This document shows, piece by piece, positions 1 through 6,830 of a DNA stretch of 7,959 nt (position 1 is its first letter; each line of letters starts with the position of its first letter). The position numbers and the translations under genes were made by a program. The stretch is from JBOHTO01 sp050733695. Its GTDB lineage: Bacteria > Gemmatimonadota > Gemmatimonadetes > Gemmatimonadales > Gemmatimonadaceae. The notes below the pieces were generated by a model. The model was not told where the DNA came from. It did no database searches and saw nothing but the letters and a program-made list of their open reading frames with translations. The stretch lies in contig JBOHTO010000154.1 of assembly GCA_050733695.1 (NCBI GenBank), positions 1 to 7,959 of the forward strand, read 5' to 3'.

Positions 1-73
1 GGCCGCCGCCGAGGCCGCCGCCGAGGCCGCCGCTGACATGTGGCAGCCGAAGGTCGTGCTCCGCGATGGCTGA
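1..73 (+). CDS. truB: C-terminal end of upstream gene, probably tRNA pseudouridine(55) synthase TruB (partial)
   Basis: Only the last 23 codons are present, open at the left edge, in the frame starting at base 2 and ending at TGA 71-73. The peptide is an Ala/Glu-rich run followed by MWQPKVVLRDG. A closing W/L-QP-K/R-VVLRD motif resembles the end of some bacterial TruB proteins, and truB directly upstream of ribF is a very common gene order. TruB makes pseudouridine 55 in the T-loop of tRNAs. The stop overlaps the ribF start by 8 bases, which suggests translational coupling. The identity rests on a short tail plus context, so it is tentative; the presence of a coding tail is better supported than its name. 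Confidence 0.5.
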   Translation, partial: AAAEAAAEAAADMWQPKVVLRDG

Positions 74-1037
74 CGCCCGACGTCCTCTGCCCGAAGAGTC
101 GGGGCTTCCGCCCGATATCACCGGTACCGTTGTGACCGTCGGAACGTTCGACGGCGTGCACCTTGGCCACCAGGACGTGCTGCGCCGCCTTCGGGAACGC
201 GGGCGCGAGACGGGGCTGAGGAGCGTGCTGGTAACCTTCGAACCGCACCCGCTGGAGGTCGTGAATCCGGCGGCCGCACCGCAGCTTCTCACCACGCGCG
301 ACGAGAAGATCGAGGTTCTCGCCGAAACGGGCCTCGACTACGCAGCCGTTTTGCCCTTCACGGAGAGACTCCGGCGCTACACACCGGAGGAATTCGTGGA
401 CAGCGTGCTGCTGCGTCGCATGCGGATGCGGGAGCTTCTCATCGGATTCGACCACGGTTTCGGACGCGAGCGCGAGGGGAGCGCCGATGCGTTGCTCGCG
501 ATCGGCGCCCGCCGCGACTTTCGTGTGGATGTCATTCCGCCGGTCACTGCGGGCGACGTTCTTCCCGTCTCCTCGACATCCATCCGGCGGGCTGTTGCGG
601 GAGGCGACCTGAATCGCGCGGCCACGGGTCTCGGGCGCCCTTACTCGATCGGCGGCAGAGTCATCGAGGGAGCGCGTCGCGGTCGTCTGCTCGGCTTCCC
701 CACGATCAATGTCGAGCTACCACCGCCACGCAAGCTGCTGCCGCCCGACGGCGTGTACGCGGTCCGGGCGCAGACGCCGCTCGGCACATTCGCGGGGATG
801 ATGAATCTCGGAGGGCGTCCCACATTCGGCGATGGGGCGCGGTCGCTCGAGATTCACCTTTTCGATGCGGAAGGAACGCTCTACGGGGCTCACGTCCGGA
901 TCGAGCTCGTGCAGCGACTGCGCGACACGGTTCGTTTCGAGAGTGCGGCCGCCCTCACAGCGCAGCTCGAGCGTGACGCCGCTGCTGCGCGTTCCGCGTT
1001 GACTCCCGACCGGCCCACCGGTAACCTTGATAGCTGA
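66..1037 (+). CDS. ribF: Bifunctional riboflavin kinase / FMN adenylyltransferase (FAD synthetase)
   Basis: This 323-residue protein is of normal family length. It phosphorylates riboflavin to FMN and adenylates FMN to FAD in the cytosol. The N-terminal adenylyltransferase domain shows the nucleotidyltransferase signature GTFDGVHLGHQ (residues 26-36), VTFEPHP (56-62), the IGFDHGFGREREG stretch (about 126-138) and the SSTSIRR motif (169-175). The C-terminal kinase domain (about 185-310) shows GRLLGFPTINV (206-216), GVYAV (229-233), NLGGRPTFG (247-255) and LEIHLFD, whose Glu262 is the expected catalytic base. The ATG start at 66 lies inside the end of the upstream gene (8-base overlap) and has no strong Shine-Dalgarno, so coupled translation is likely. 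The protein has about 20 residues before the first conserved strand, which is slightly long. Many genomes place rpsO after ribF; here secD follows 33 bases downstream. Confidence 0.96.
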   Translation: MADARRPLPEESGLPPDITGTVVTVGTFDGVHLGHQDVLRRLRERGRETGLRSVLVTFEPHPLEVVNPAAAPQLLTTRDEKIEVLAETGLDYAAVLPFTERLRRYTPEEFVDSVLLRRMRMRELLIGFDHGFGREREGSADALLAIGARRDFRVDVIPPVTAGDVLPVSSTSIRRAVAGGDLNRAATGLGRPYSIGGRVIEGARRGRLLGFPTINVELPPPRKLLPPDGVYAVRAQTPLGTFAGMMNLGGRPTFGDGARSLEIHLFDAEGTLYGAHVRIELVQRLRDTVRFESAAALTAQLERDAAAARSALTPDRPTGNLDS

Positions 1038-1053
1038 ACGCGAATCCTATTAC
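1027..1053 (+). promoter_or_regulatory. Weak candidate sigma-70-like promoter ahead of secD
   Basis: TTGATA (1027-1032) matches TTGACA at five of six bases. TATTAC (1048-1053) matches TATAAT at four of six, after a short 15-base spacer. It overlaps the end of ribF and would give a leader of about 10 bases before the secD ATG. A small inverted repeat, TTACC-CTC-GGTAA (1050-1062), overlaps the -10-like box. The spacer is suboptimal and the match could be chance; read-through from ribF is an equally good explanation for secD expression. Confidence 0.2.
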
Positions 1054-1070
1054 CCTCGGTAAATCCTCCC

Positions 1071-2726
1071 ATGTCCAACCTGAAGTACCGCGTTGGTGCA
1101 ATAGTGGCGCTGACGCTGCTCGCGCTCTGGACACTGTTCCCCCGGCAGGTTGTGGAGCGGGTGCGCTCGCCCGATGGTGTGCTCACGTATGACACGCTTC
1201 AGCGCGTGCCGCTCAAGCGTGGTCTCGATCTCCAGGGCGGGATGCATCTCGCGCTCGAAGTCGATGAATCGAAGGGCGTGGTGGCCAACGAATCGGAGGC
1301 GCTCGACCTGGCGCTCACGGTGGTGCGCACGCGCATCGATGAGTTCGGTGTCGCCGAGCCGATCGTGCAGAAGGTCGGCGACGACCGGATAATCGTGGAG
1401 CTCCCGGGCATCGACGACCAGGAGCGCGCGGTCCAGATCGTTCAGAAGTCCGCCTTCCTCCAGTTCCAGATCGTGGACGAGTCCCAGGCGCTGGAGCGCG
1501 CGCTGCCCCGCATCGACCAGATTGTTCGCGACGCTGGCCTCGCCGTGGCCGGCGCGGGAGACGAGGCAGGTGGAGGGCTGGAGCCGGCAGGAGGGATCCA
1601 GGATCTCTTCACCCCGCGCGGCGACAGCGCCGTGGCAGACTCGACGGCGGCCGACAGCGCACCGGGCATGGCTACGATCGGGCCCTTCTCCCGCCTGCTG
1701 CAGCAGGGACAGATGGTCGGACAGTATTTCGTGACCGAGGACAACGTGCCGCTGGCTCAGCGCTACATCGCGCTTCCGGCGGTGCAGGCCGTGATTCCGC
1801 CGGGCAAGGTGCTGCGCTGGGCGGCGGACACCACGATTCTCGGTGGCGAACCCTACCGCGCCCTGTATGTGCTGGACGCACGGCCGATCATCACCGGCGA
1901 TTTTCTTGTCGACGCACGCCCGAACACCAGCCCCACGGAAGGCACGCTCGTGATCTTCGAACTCAACAACGCCGGCGGGCGGCGATTCCAGGCGGAGACG
2001 GCGCGTCACATACAGGACTTCATGGCCATCGTGCTCGATGACCATGTGATGGGCGTACCGCCGGTGATCCAGGGCGCGATCGGAACGCGCGGGCAGATCA
2101 CCATGGGCGGTCGCGATCTCCAGGCGGCACAGGATCTCGCTCTCGTGCTTCGCGCGGGCGCGCTGCCCGTCCCGCTCAGGGTGGTCGAAGTGCGGCAGAT
2201 CGGTGCGAGCCTCGGCAAGGACTCCGTGCGGCAAGGACTGCGGGCTGGCGTCATCGCGGTCGCGCTCGTCGTCGTGATCATGCTCGTGTACTACCGATTC
2301 GCCGGACTGCTCGCCGTGGCGGGGCTCGGACTGTATGTGCTGTATACCATGGGCGCGCTCGCGTTCTTTGAGGCCGTGCTCACGCTTCCGGGGCTCGCGG
2401 GTTTCGTCCTCTCGGTGGGCATCGCCGTGGACGCGAACGTGCTGATCTTCGAACGGATCCGTGAGGAGCTCGATCAGGGGAAGACGGTGCGCACCGCCAT
2501 CGACGAGGGCTTCCGACACGCCATGAGCGCGATCATCGACTCCAACGTGACGACGGCGCTCACGGCCGCGGTACTCTATCAGTACGGCACCGGGCCGGTG
2601 CGCGGATTCGCCGTCACGCTGCTCGCGGGCATAGCGGCATCCATGATCACGGCCATCTTCGTGGTCAGGACATTCTTCCTCCTGTGGCTCAACCGCTCGC
2701 GCGGCGCCCGCACACTGAGCATCTGA
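1071..2726 (+). CDS. secD: Protein translocase subunit SecD
   Basis: This 551-residue inner-membrane protein pairs with SecF and uses the proton gradient to pull secreted polypeptides out of SecYEG on the periplasmic side. TM1 is at about 8-23. The periplasmic P1 domain opens with the family motif RGLDLQGGMHLALEVD (50-65) and contains an Ala/Gly/Asp/Ser-rich, probably flexible linker at about 158-200. It closes with FELNNAGGRRFQAET (296-310) and GQITMGG (341-347). TM2-TM6 occupy about 390-540. Residues 448-465 carry SVGIAVDANVLIFERIRE, whose Asp454 is the conserved TM4 acid needed for proton-driven function in E. coli SecD. The length fits a compact SecD, shorter than the 615 residues of E. 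coli. No AG-rich ribosome binding site precedes the ATG (the upstream bases are TAAATCCTCCC). The stop TGA shares its A with the secF start. Confidence 0.97.
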   Translation: MSNLKYRVGAIVALTLLALWTLFPRQVVERVRSPDGVLTYDTLQRVPLKRGLDLQGGMHLALEVDESKGVVANESEALDLALTVVRTRIDEFGVAEPIVQKVGDDRIIVELPGIDDQERAVQIVQKSAFLQFQIVDESQALERALPRIDQIVRDAGLAVAGAGDEAGGGLEPAGGIQDLFTPRGDSAVADSTAADSAPGMATIGPFSRLLQQGQMVGQYFVTEDNVPLAQRYIALPAVQAVIPPGKVLRWAADTTILGGEPYRALYVLDARPIITGDFLVDARPNTSPTEGTLVIFELNNAGGRRFQAETARHIQDFMAIVLDDHVMGVPPVIQGAIGTRGQITMGGRDLQAAQDLALVLRAGALPVPLRVVEVRQIGASLGKDSVRQGLRAGVIAVALVVVIMLVYYRFAGLLAVAGLGLYVLYTMGALAFFEAVLTLPGLAGFVLSVGIAVDANVLIFERIREELDQGKTVRTAIDEGFRHAMSAIIDSNVTTALTAAVLYQYGTGPVRGFAVTLLAGIAASMITAIFVVRTFFLLWLNRSRGARTLSI

Positions 2727-3715
2727 TGCTGCGTATCCTCCACGGCACCCATTTCGACTTCATCAGGTACTGGCGCATCGCGGCCAGCGTCACCGCGGTC
2801 TTCATCGCCGTGGGTATCGCCTCTTTCGTGCTCACTGGCTCCGTACGGTACAGCATCGAGTTCACCGGTGGTACGCTCATGCAGCTCGAGTTCGACGAGG
2901 CGCCCAGCGTCGCCGACCTCCGATCGACGCTCGCGGGCGCGGGCGTCGATGGCGCCGAGATCCAGACATTCGGCTCCAGCCGCGAGTTCACGGTGCGGGC
3001 CCGGGAGAGCGAGCAGGTGGCTGAGCAGGCAGCGTCCGGTGCGGAATCCGTTTCACGCCGCATCGAACAGGCGCTGCAGGCGCGCTATGGCGCGGACGCG
3101 GTGACGGTGGTGAGAACCGAGGCCGTCGGGCCGCGAGTGGGCGACGAGTTGCGGCGCAATGCGATCATCGCCGTGATCCTCTCGTTTGGCGTCACGCTGG
3201 CGTATCTCGCCTTTCGCTTCGAGTGGCGCTTCGGCGTGGCGGCAGTGCTGGCGACCGCGCACGACCTTGTCGCAACCCTGGCGTTCGTCAAGCTCATGGA
3301 CATCGAGGTATCGCTCACCGTCGTAGCGGGCCTCCTGACAGTGATCGGCTACTCGCTCAACGATACGATCATCATCTTCGACCGTGTGCGCGAGAATCTG
3401 CACAAGAAGCGCAAGGAGTCGCTTTACGATACCGTGAACCGGTCGATCAACGAAACCGTTCCGCGCGCCGTCATGACGCACGGGACGACGCTCGCGGCGA
3501 CCGTCGCGCTTCTCGTTTTCGCCGGTCCGGTGATCCGGCCGTTCGCATGGGTGATGACCTTCGGGATCTTTACCGGGACCTTTAGCTCCATTTACGTGGC
3601 GGGCCCCCTGCTGCTCTGGATCGAACGAAAATGGCCACGACAGGTCGGCGATACCAAGGGCATCGTCTCCGCATCCGCTGCGAGAAGCGAGGCCCGCCGC
3701 CAGCGGCCAGCCTGA
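2726..3715 (+). CDS. secF: Protein translocase subunit SecF
   Basis: This 329-residue partner of SecD forms with it the RND-type SecDF complex that helps export through SecYEG. TM1 is at about 16-37, followed by the SecF motif YSIEFTGGTLMQLEF (42-56) that opens the periplasmic domain. Residues 136-165 (PRVGDELRRNAIIAV and onward) lead into TM2. TM3-TM6 span about 167-300 and contain ATAHD (176-180), GYSLNDTIIIFDRVREN (208-224), with Asp213 in the conserved TM4 position, and the C-terminal helices. The ATG at 2726 was chosen over an in-frame ATG at 2684 because it gives the usual SecF N-terminus (short basic stretch, then TM1) and a TGATG stop/start junction with secD, typical of coupled translation. 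The C-terminal 25 residues are polar and basic and probably cytoplasmic. A palindromic repeat cluster follows. Confidence 0.96.
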   Translation: MLRILHGTHFDFIRYWRIAASVTAVFIAVGIASFVLTGSVRYSIEFTGGTLMQLEFDEAPSVADLRSTLAGAGVDGAEIQTFGSSREFTVRARESEQVAEQAASGAESVSRRIEQALQARYGADAVTVVRTEAVGPRVGDELRRNAIIAVILSFGVTLAYLAFRFEWRFGVAAVLATAHDLVATLAFVKLMDIEVSLTVVAGLLTVIGYSLNDTIIIFDRVRENLHKKRKESLYDTVNRSINETVPRAVMTHGTTLAATVALLVFAGPVIRPFAWVMTFGIFTGTFSSIYVAGPLLLWIERKWPRQVGDTKGIVSASAARSEARRQRPA

Positions 3716-3761
3716 CGGCCGCTCGCTGCCCGAAGGACGGTCATTCCCGCCACCTTCTGTC

Positions 3762-3781
3762 ATTCCCGCGAAGGCGGGAAT
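3762..3781. repeat. Palindromic repeat copy 1 (loop GAAG)
   Basis: A perfect 8-base inverted repeat, ATTCCCGC (3762-3769) and GCGGGAAT (3774-3781), surrounds GAAG. It is followed by the tail CCGTATGTGCGGC. The sequence GTCATTCCCGC before it is duplicated 19 bases upstream as a half copy. Confidence 0.92.
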
Positions 3782-3804
3782 CCGTATGTGCGGCTTGGGT
3801 CGCC

Positions 3805-3824
3805 ATTCCCGCGAAAGCGGGAAT
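3805..3824. repeat. Palindromic repeat copy 2 (loop GAAA)
   Basis: A perfect 8-base inverted repeat, ATTCCCGC (3805-3812) and GCGGGAAT (3817-3824), surrounds GAAA, a GNRA-type tetraloop if transcribed. The tail is CCATGCGTGAGGCGCC, nearly the same as the tail of copy 3. Confidence 0.92.
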
Positions 3825-3848
3825 CCATGCGTGAGGCGCCGGTTTGTC

Positions 3849-3868
3849 ATTCCCGCGAGAGCGGGAAC
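3849..3868. repeat. Palindromic repeat copy 3 (loop GAGA), abutting the tatD start
   Basis: Seven of eight arm bases pair, ATTCCCGC (3849-3856) with GCGGGAAC (3861-3868), around GAGA, another GNRA-type loop. Its tail CCACGTGTGAGGTGCGCC runs into tatD and contains the GTG taken as the tatD start. Confidence 0.9.
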
Positions 3869-3879
3869 CCACGTGTGAG

Positions 3880-4704
3880 GTGCGCCCACTGCGGTTCGTA
3901 GACAGTCACGCCCACCTCGCCGATCCCGCGTTCAACGCCGATGTGGACGCCGTGCTCGAACGGGCGCGCGCCGCGGGAGCGCGGGCCGTGATCTGCATTG
4001 GCGAGTCGCGACCCGCCAGTACCCGGGAATCCGGAACGGGATCGGTCAACGACCGAGCGACCCTGCTGGCCGGGAGGTATCCGGGGTTCGTTCATGCCAC
4101 GGCGGGCGTGCATCCGCATGATGCCGCCGCATTCGACCGGAGCGCCGACCCCGATCGGATAAGGGCACTGATCGCGGGGGGCGCAGTTGCCGTGGGGGAA
4201 TGCGGCCTGGATTACCACTACAACAACTCGCCGCGCGACGCGCAGCGTCTGGCGTTCGAGCTTCAGGTCGCGTTGGCGCGGGAGGCAGCGCTTCCCATCA
4301 TCGTGCACACCCGAGACGCCGAGGACGACACTCGCGCCATCGTCGCCGAAGCCGGTGAGGACGGCGTCGCTGGTGTTCTGCACTGCTTCACCGGTTCCAT
4401 CAAGCTCGCGGGGGCAGCACTCGCTGCCGGTTGGTACATCTCCTTCAGCGGAATCGTGACGTTCCGGAGCTGGGGCAATGACGACGTCGTCCGGCTCGTT
4501 CCGGCCGACCGCCTGCTCGCGGAGTCCGACTCGCCGTATCTCGCGCCCGTACCGCGGCGTGGGAAGCGCAACGAACCGTCTCTCGTTCCGCTCACGATCG
4601 AACGCATGGCTGCCGTGCGCGGTGAGAGCGCCGAGCTTCTCGCGCGCCAGACCACGGACAATGCCTGCCGCCTGTTCGGGCTGGCGGACGGTGCGGGCGC
4701 ATGA
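3880..4704 (+). CDS. tatD: TatD-family metal-dependent hydrolase (probable DNase)
   Basis: This 274-residue cytosolic protein has an amidohydrolase-like TIM-barrel fold; TatD/YcfH proteins are two-metal hydrolases, several with 3'-5' exonuclease activity. Visible metal ligands are His10 and His12 (VDSHAH), Glu107 (GECGLDYH), His143 (VHTRD), His168 (LHCF) and Asp217 (ESDSPY). GTG 3880 was chosen because it puts five residues before the universal FVDSHAH start. A TTG at 3844 in the same frame would translate a palindromic repeat and is unlikely. Residues about 43-57 (ESRPASTRESGTGSV) form an insertion of roughly ten residues relative to E. coli YcfH as I recall it. The gene ends in an ATGA overlap with fhs. 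The cellular substrate is not predictable from sequence. Confidence 0.93.
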   Translation: MRPLRFVDSHAHLADPAFNADVDAVLERARAAGARAVICIGESRPASTRESGTGSVNDRATLLAGRYPGFVHATAGVHPHDAAAFDRSADPDRIRALIAGGAVAVGECGLDYHYNNSPRDAQRLAFELQVALAREAALPIIVHTRDAEDDTRAIVAEAGEDGVAGVLHCFTGSIKLAGAALAAGWYISFSGIVTFRSWGNDDVVRLVPADRLLAESDSPYLAPVPRRGKRNEPSLVPLTIERMAAVRGESAELLARQTTDNACRLFGLADGAGA

Positions 4705-6437
4705 GTACTATCCCCGCGCGCCGCGCGCTGACCAAGGGACCGCACGAGAAGGGGGAGAACCTGGCGACCGTACCGACCGACATAGAGATCGCGCAGCGCG
4801 CCCGGCTCCGCCCCATAACCGATGTCGCGGCGGAGCTGGGCATCGGCGCAGACGAGATCGACCAGTACGGCCGCTACAAGGCCAAGCTCCCGCTCGACGC
4901 CGCAGCCCGCCCGGTGCGCGGGCGCCTTGTGCTCGTAACGGGGATCAATCCCACAGCGGCGGGCGAGGGCAAGAGCACGGTCACCGTCGGCGTCACGCAG
5001 GCACTGCGACGACTCGGCCGCAGCGCCGTTCCGTGCATCCGCGAGCCGAGTCTTGGCCCGGTATTCGGCATGAAGGGCGGCGCGGCGGGCGGTGGATACT
5101 CGCAGGTCGTTCCCATGGAGGACATAAACCTCCACTTCACGGGCGACTTCCACGCGATCTCGAGCGCGCACGCCTTGTTGTCGGCGCTGCTCGACAACCA
5201 TCTGCACCAGGGCAACGAGCTCCGCATCGACCCGCGCCGCATCACCTGGCCGCGCACGATCGACATGAACGATCGCGCTCTGCGTGACTGTGTGATAGGC
5301 CTGGGCGGCCCGGGTAACGGGGTGCCGCGCGAGGAGCGATTCGTGATCGTTCCCGCCAGCGAGATCATGGCCATCCTCGCCCTCGCGACGAGCCCGGAAG
5401 ATCTCGAGCGGCGGTTGGCGCGGATCATCGTCGGAGCTACGGCCGGCGCCGATCGCTCTCCCGTGCGTGCCGGCGATCTCGCAGCATCGGGCGCGATGGC
5501 ACTGCTGCTCAAGGATGCCATTCGCCCGAACCTCGTGCAGACGCTCGAGGGCGGGCCGGCAATCGTGCACGCCGGCCCTTTTGGCAACATCGCGCACGGG
5601 TGCAACAGCATCATTGCCACCCGGTCCGCGCTTGCCCTCGCCGACATCGTGGTGACCGAAGCGGGGTTCGGCTCCGACCTCGGCGCCGAGAAGTTCTTCG
5701 ACATCAAGTGCCGCTTCGGTGGGCTCGATCCGGAAGCGGCGGTTCTCGTGGCGACGGTCCGCGCACTCAAGCTGAATGGAGGCGCCCACAGGAAGGCGCT
5801 CCCGGCGGAGGATCTTGGTGCGCTCGAGCGCGGACTTCCGAACCTCGAGATGCACATCGCCAACGTGCGGCAGTTCGGCGTCCCGGTGATCGTCGCCGTC
5901 AATCGGTTCACCACGGACAGTGAACGAGAGCTCGCACTGGTCTCCGAGTGTGCGGCGCGGGCGGGTGCGCGCGTCGCGGTGGCCGATGTGTGGGAGCGCG
6001 GCGGCGAGGGAGGCGAGGCGGTCGCGCACGAGCTGCTGGCGCAGCTCGACGAAGGTGGCGCCAGCTTCGCGCCCCTCTACGACGTGAAGCTCTCGATTCG
6101 CGACAAGATCGACACGATCGTTCGCCGGGTCTACGGCGGCGACGGCGCGGACTATGTCCCGAAGGCGGAGCGCACGATACACTATCTCGAGTCGATCGGG
6201 CTCGGAGAGACGCCGGTCTGCATCGCGAAGACGCAGTACTCGCTCAGCGACGATCCCACGCTGCTCGGGCGGCCGCGCGATTTTCGCATCACCATCAACG
6301 AGGTTCATCCTGCTGCCGGTGCCGGCTTCGTGATTGCGCAGGCAGGTGATATCATGACCATGCCGGGACTCCCGCGGGAACCAGCGGCCCGGCGCATGGC
6401 CATCCACCCCGACGGCTCGATCGTCGGGCTTTTCTAG
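4701..6437 (+). CDS. fhs: Formate-tetrahydrofolate ligase (10-formyl-THF synthetase)
   Basis: This 578-residue cytosolic enzyme joins formate, ATP and tetrahydrofolate into 10-formyl-THF. It feeds one-carbon metabolism, or the methyl branch of the Wood-Ljungdahl pathway where that exists. Visible motifs are SDIEIAQ-like TDIEIAQ (26-32), YGRYKAKL (56-63), the nucleotide loop NPTAAGEGKST (83-93) with Lys91, REPSLGPVFGMKGGAAGGG (114-132) with Arg114, AGPFGNIAHGCNS (291-303), EAGFGSDLGAEKFFDIKCR (320-338), NRFTTDS (401-407) and VWERGGEGG (430-438). Phe403 and Trp431 lie where the Moorella enzyme has the two aromatic residues that hold folate. About 17-20 extra residues precede the usual N-terminus. 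The ATG start overlaps the tatD stop (ATGA), and the next in-frame conserved region lies well downstream. ridA follows 9 bases after the stop. Confidence 0.97.
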   Translation: MSTIPARRALTKGPHEKGENLATVPTDIEIAQRARLRPITDVAAELGIGADEIDQYGRYKAKLPLDAAARPVRGRLVLVTGINPTAAGEGKSTVTVGVTQALRRLGRSAVPCIREPSLGPVFGMKGGAAGGGYSQVVPMEDINLHFTGDFHAISSAHALLSALLDNHLHQGNELRIDPRRITWPRTIDMNDRALRDCVIGLGGPGNGVPREERFVIVPASEIMAILALATSPEDLERRLARIIVGATAGADRSPVRAGDLAASGAMALLLKDAIRPNLVQTLEGGPAIVHAGPFGNIAHGCNSIIATRSALALADIVVTEAGFGSDLGAEKFFDIKCRFGGLDPEAAVLVATVRALKLNGGAHRKALPAEDLGALERGLPNLEMHIANVRQFGVPVIVAVNRFTTDSERELALVSECAARAGARVAVADVWERGGEGGEAVAHELLAQLDEGGASFAPLYDVKLSIRDKIDTIVRRVYGGDGADYVPKAERTIHYLESIGLGETPVCIAKTQYSLSDDPTLLGRPRDFRITINEVHPAAGAGFVIAQAGDIMTMPGLPREPAARRMAIHPDGSIVGLF

Positions 6438-6440
6438 GAG
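6436..6440 (+). promoter_or_regulatory. Ribosome binding site for ridA
   Basis: AGGAG overlaps the last two bases of the fhs stop codon and stands 6 bases before GTG 6447. It decides the ridA start: the ATG at 6443 opens a frame that stops after four codons, and the GTG at 6445 is followed at once by TGA. It is the clearest Shine-Dalgarno in the window. Confidence 0.8.
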
Positions 6441-6446
6441 CGATGT

Positions 6447-6830
6447 GTGAGCGTTAAATCAGTGCAGACGGGCAAGGCCCCTTCGGCGATCGGCCCGTAC
6501 TCGCAGGGCGTCGTCGCCGGCGGCTTCCTCTTCACCGCTGGTCAGATTCCACTCGACCCCGCTACCGGCGAGATGGTCGACGGTGACATCGTCCAGCAGA
6601 CCGAGCGCGTGCTCGCGAACCTCGCCGAAGTACTCGGCTCGGCCGGCGCGGGCTGGAGCGACGTCGTGAAGACGACCGTCTTCCTCCACGACCTGGCGGA
6701 TTTCCCGCGCATGAACGAGGTGTATGCGCGCGTGCTCGGCAAGTCGACACCGGCACGGTCCACGGTGCAGGTGGAAGGGCTCCCGCGCGGTGCGCTCGTC
6801 GAGATCGACGCGATCGCGAAAGTGGGTTAG
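6447..6830 (+). CDS. ridA: RidA-family reactive intermediate (enamine/imine) deaminase
   Basis: This 127-residue protein is of typical RidA length. The family forms homotrimers in the cytosol and hydrolyses reactive 2-aminoacrylate and related imines released by PLP enzymes such as threonine/serine dehydratase, protecting other PLP enzymes. Visible motifs are AIGPYSQG (14-21) with Tyr18, FTAGQIPLDPATGEM (29-43), the VKTTVFLHDLADFPRMNEVY region (74-93) and TPARSTVQVEGLPRGALVEIDAIA (101-124). Arg104 is the conserved carboxylate-binding arginine and Glu119 the usual second active-site residue, so this looks like an active RidA-subfamily member. Translation starts at GTG 6447 behind AGGAG. It follows fhs by only 9 bases, so the two are probably co-transcribed. 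The last four codons are exactly duplicated just downstream. Confidence 0.95.
   Translation: MSVKSVQTGKAPSAIGPYSQGVVAGGFLFTAGQIPLDPATGEMVDGDIVQQTERVLANLAEVLGSAGAGWSDVVKTTVFLHDLADFPRMNEVYARVLGKSTPARSTVQVEGLPRGALVEIDAIAKVG

Larger units (their letters stand above)
3740..3879. repeat. Cluster of palindromic ATTCCC-N8-GGGAAT repeats (3 full copies, 1 half copy)
   Basis: The cluster fills most of the 164 bases between secF and tatD. A half copy, GTCATTCCCGC (3740-3750), is followed by three hairpin copies whose left arms start at 3762, 3805 and 3849, a spacing of 43 and 44 bases. Each copy pairs ATTCCCGC with GCGGGAAT around a 4-base loop (GAAG, GAAA, GAGA). The third copy ends in AAC instead of AAT. 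A tail after each right arm is also conserved, with the consensus YCC-RYRYGTG-MGG-YGC. Copies 1 and 2 fit the pattern ATTCCC-N8-GGGAAT known for the Neisseria dRS3 element, and similar repeats are scattered through many other genomes. There is no T-tract, so these are not classical terminators; as RNA they would form stable hairpins that could affect mRNA decay between secF and tatD. Confidence 0.9.

Noticed and set aside
1050..2519. Long minus-strand open frame opposite secD (489 codons)
   Set aside because: Composition is Arg/His/Glu-rich shadow sequence without motifs; secD on the + strand explains the region.
2684..2725. Upstream ATG start for secF
   Set aside because: It would add 14 polar residues encoded by the end of secD and break the TGATG junction; ATG 2726 gives the normal SecF N-terminus.
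3759..3868. Rho-independent terminators after secF
   Set aside because: The hairpins are strong but none is followed by a T-tract; GC-rich tails follow instead.
3740..3879. CRISPR array
   Set aside because: Only three full copies, strongly palindromic, and the sequence between them is itself conserved rather than unique spacers.
3844..3879. TTG start for tatD inside repeat copy 3
   Set aside because: It would translate the repeat hairpin as protein (SFPREREPTCE), which has no counterpart in TatD proteins.
4263..6407. Very long open frame on the minus strand opposite fhs (714 codons)
   Set aside because: It is antisense to a clear formate-THF ligase, its translation is Arg/His-rich low-information sequence with no family motifs, and such antisense frames are expected in GC-rich coding DNA.
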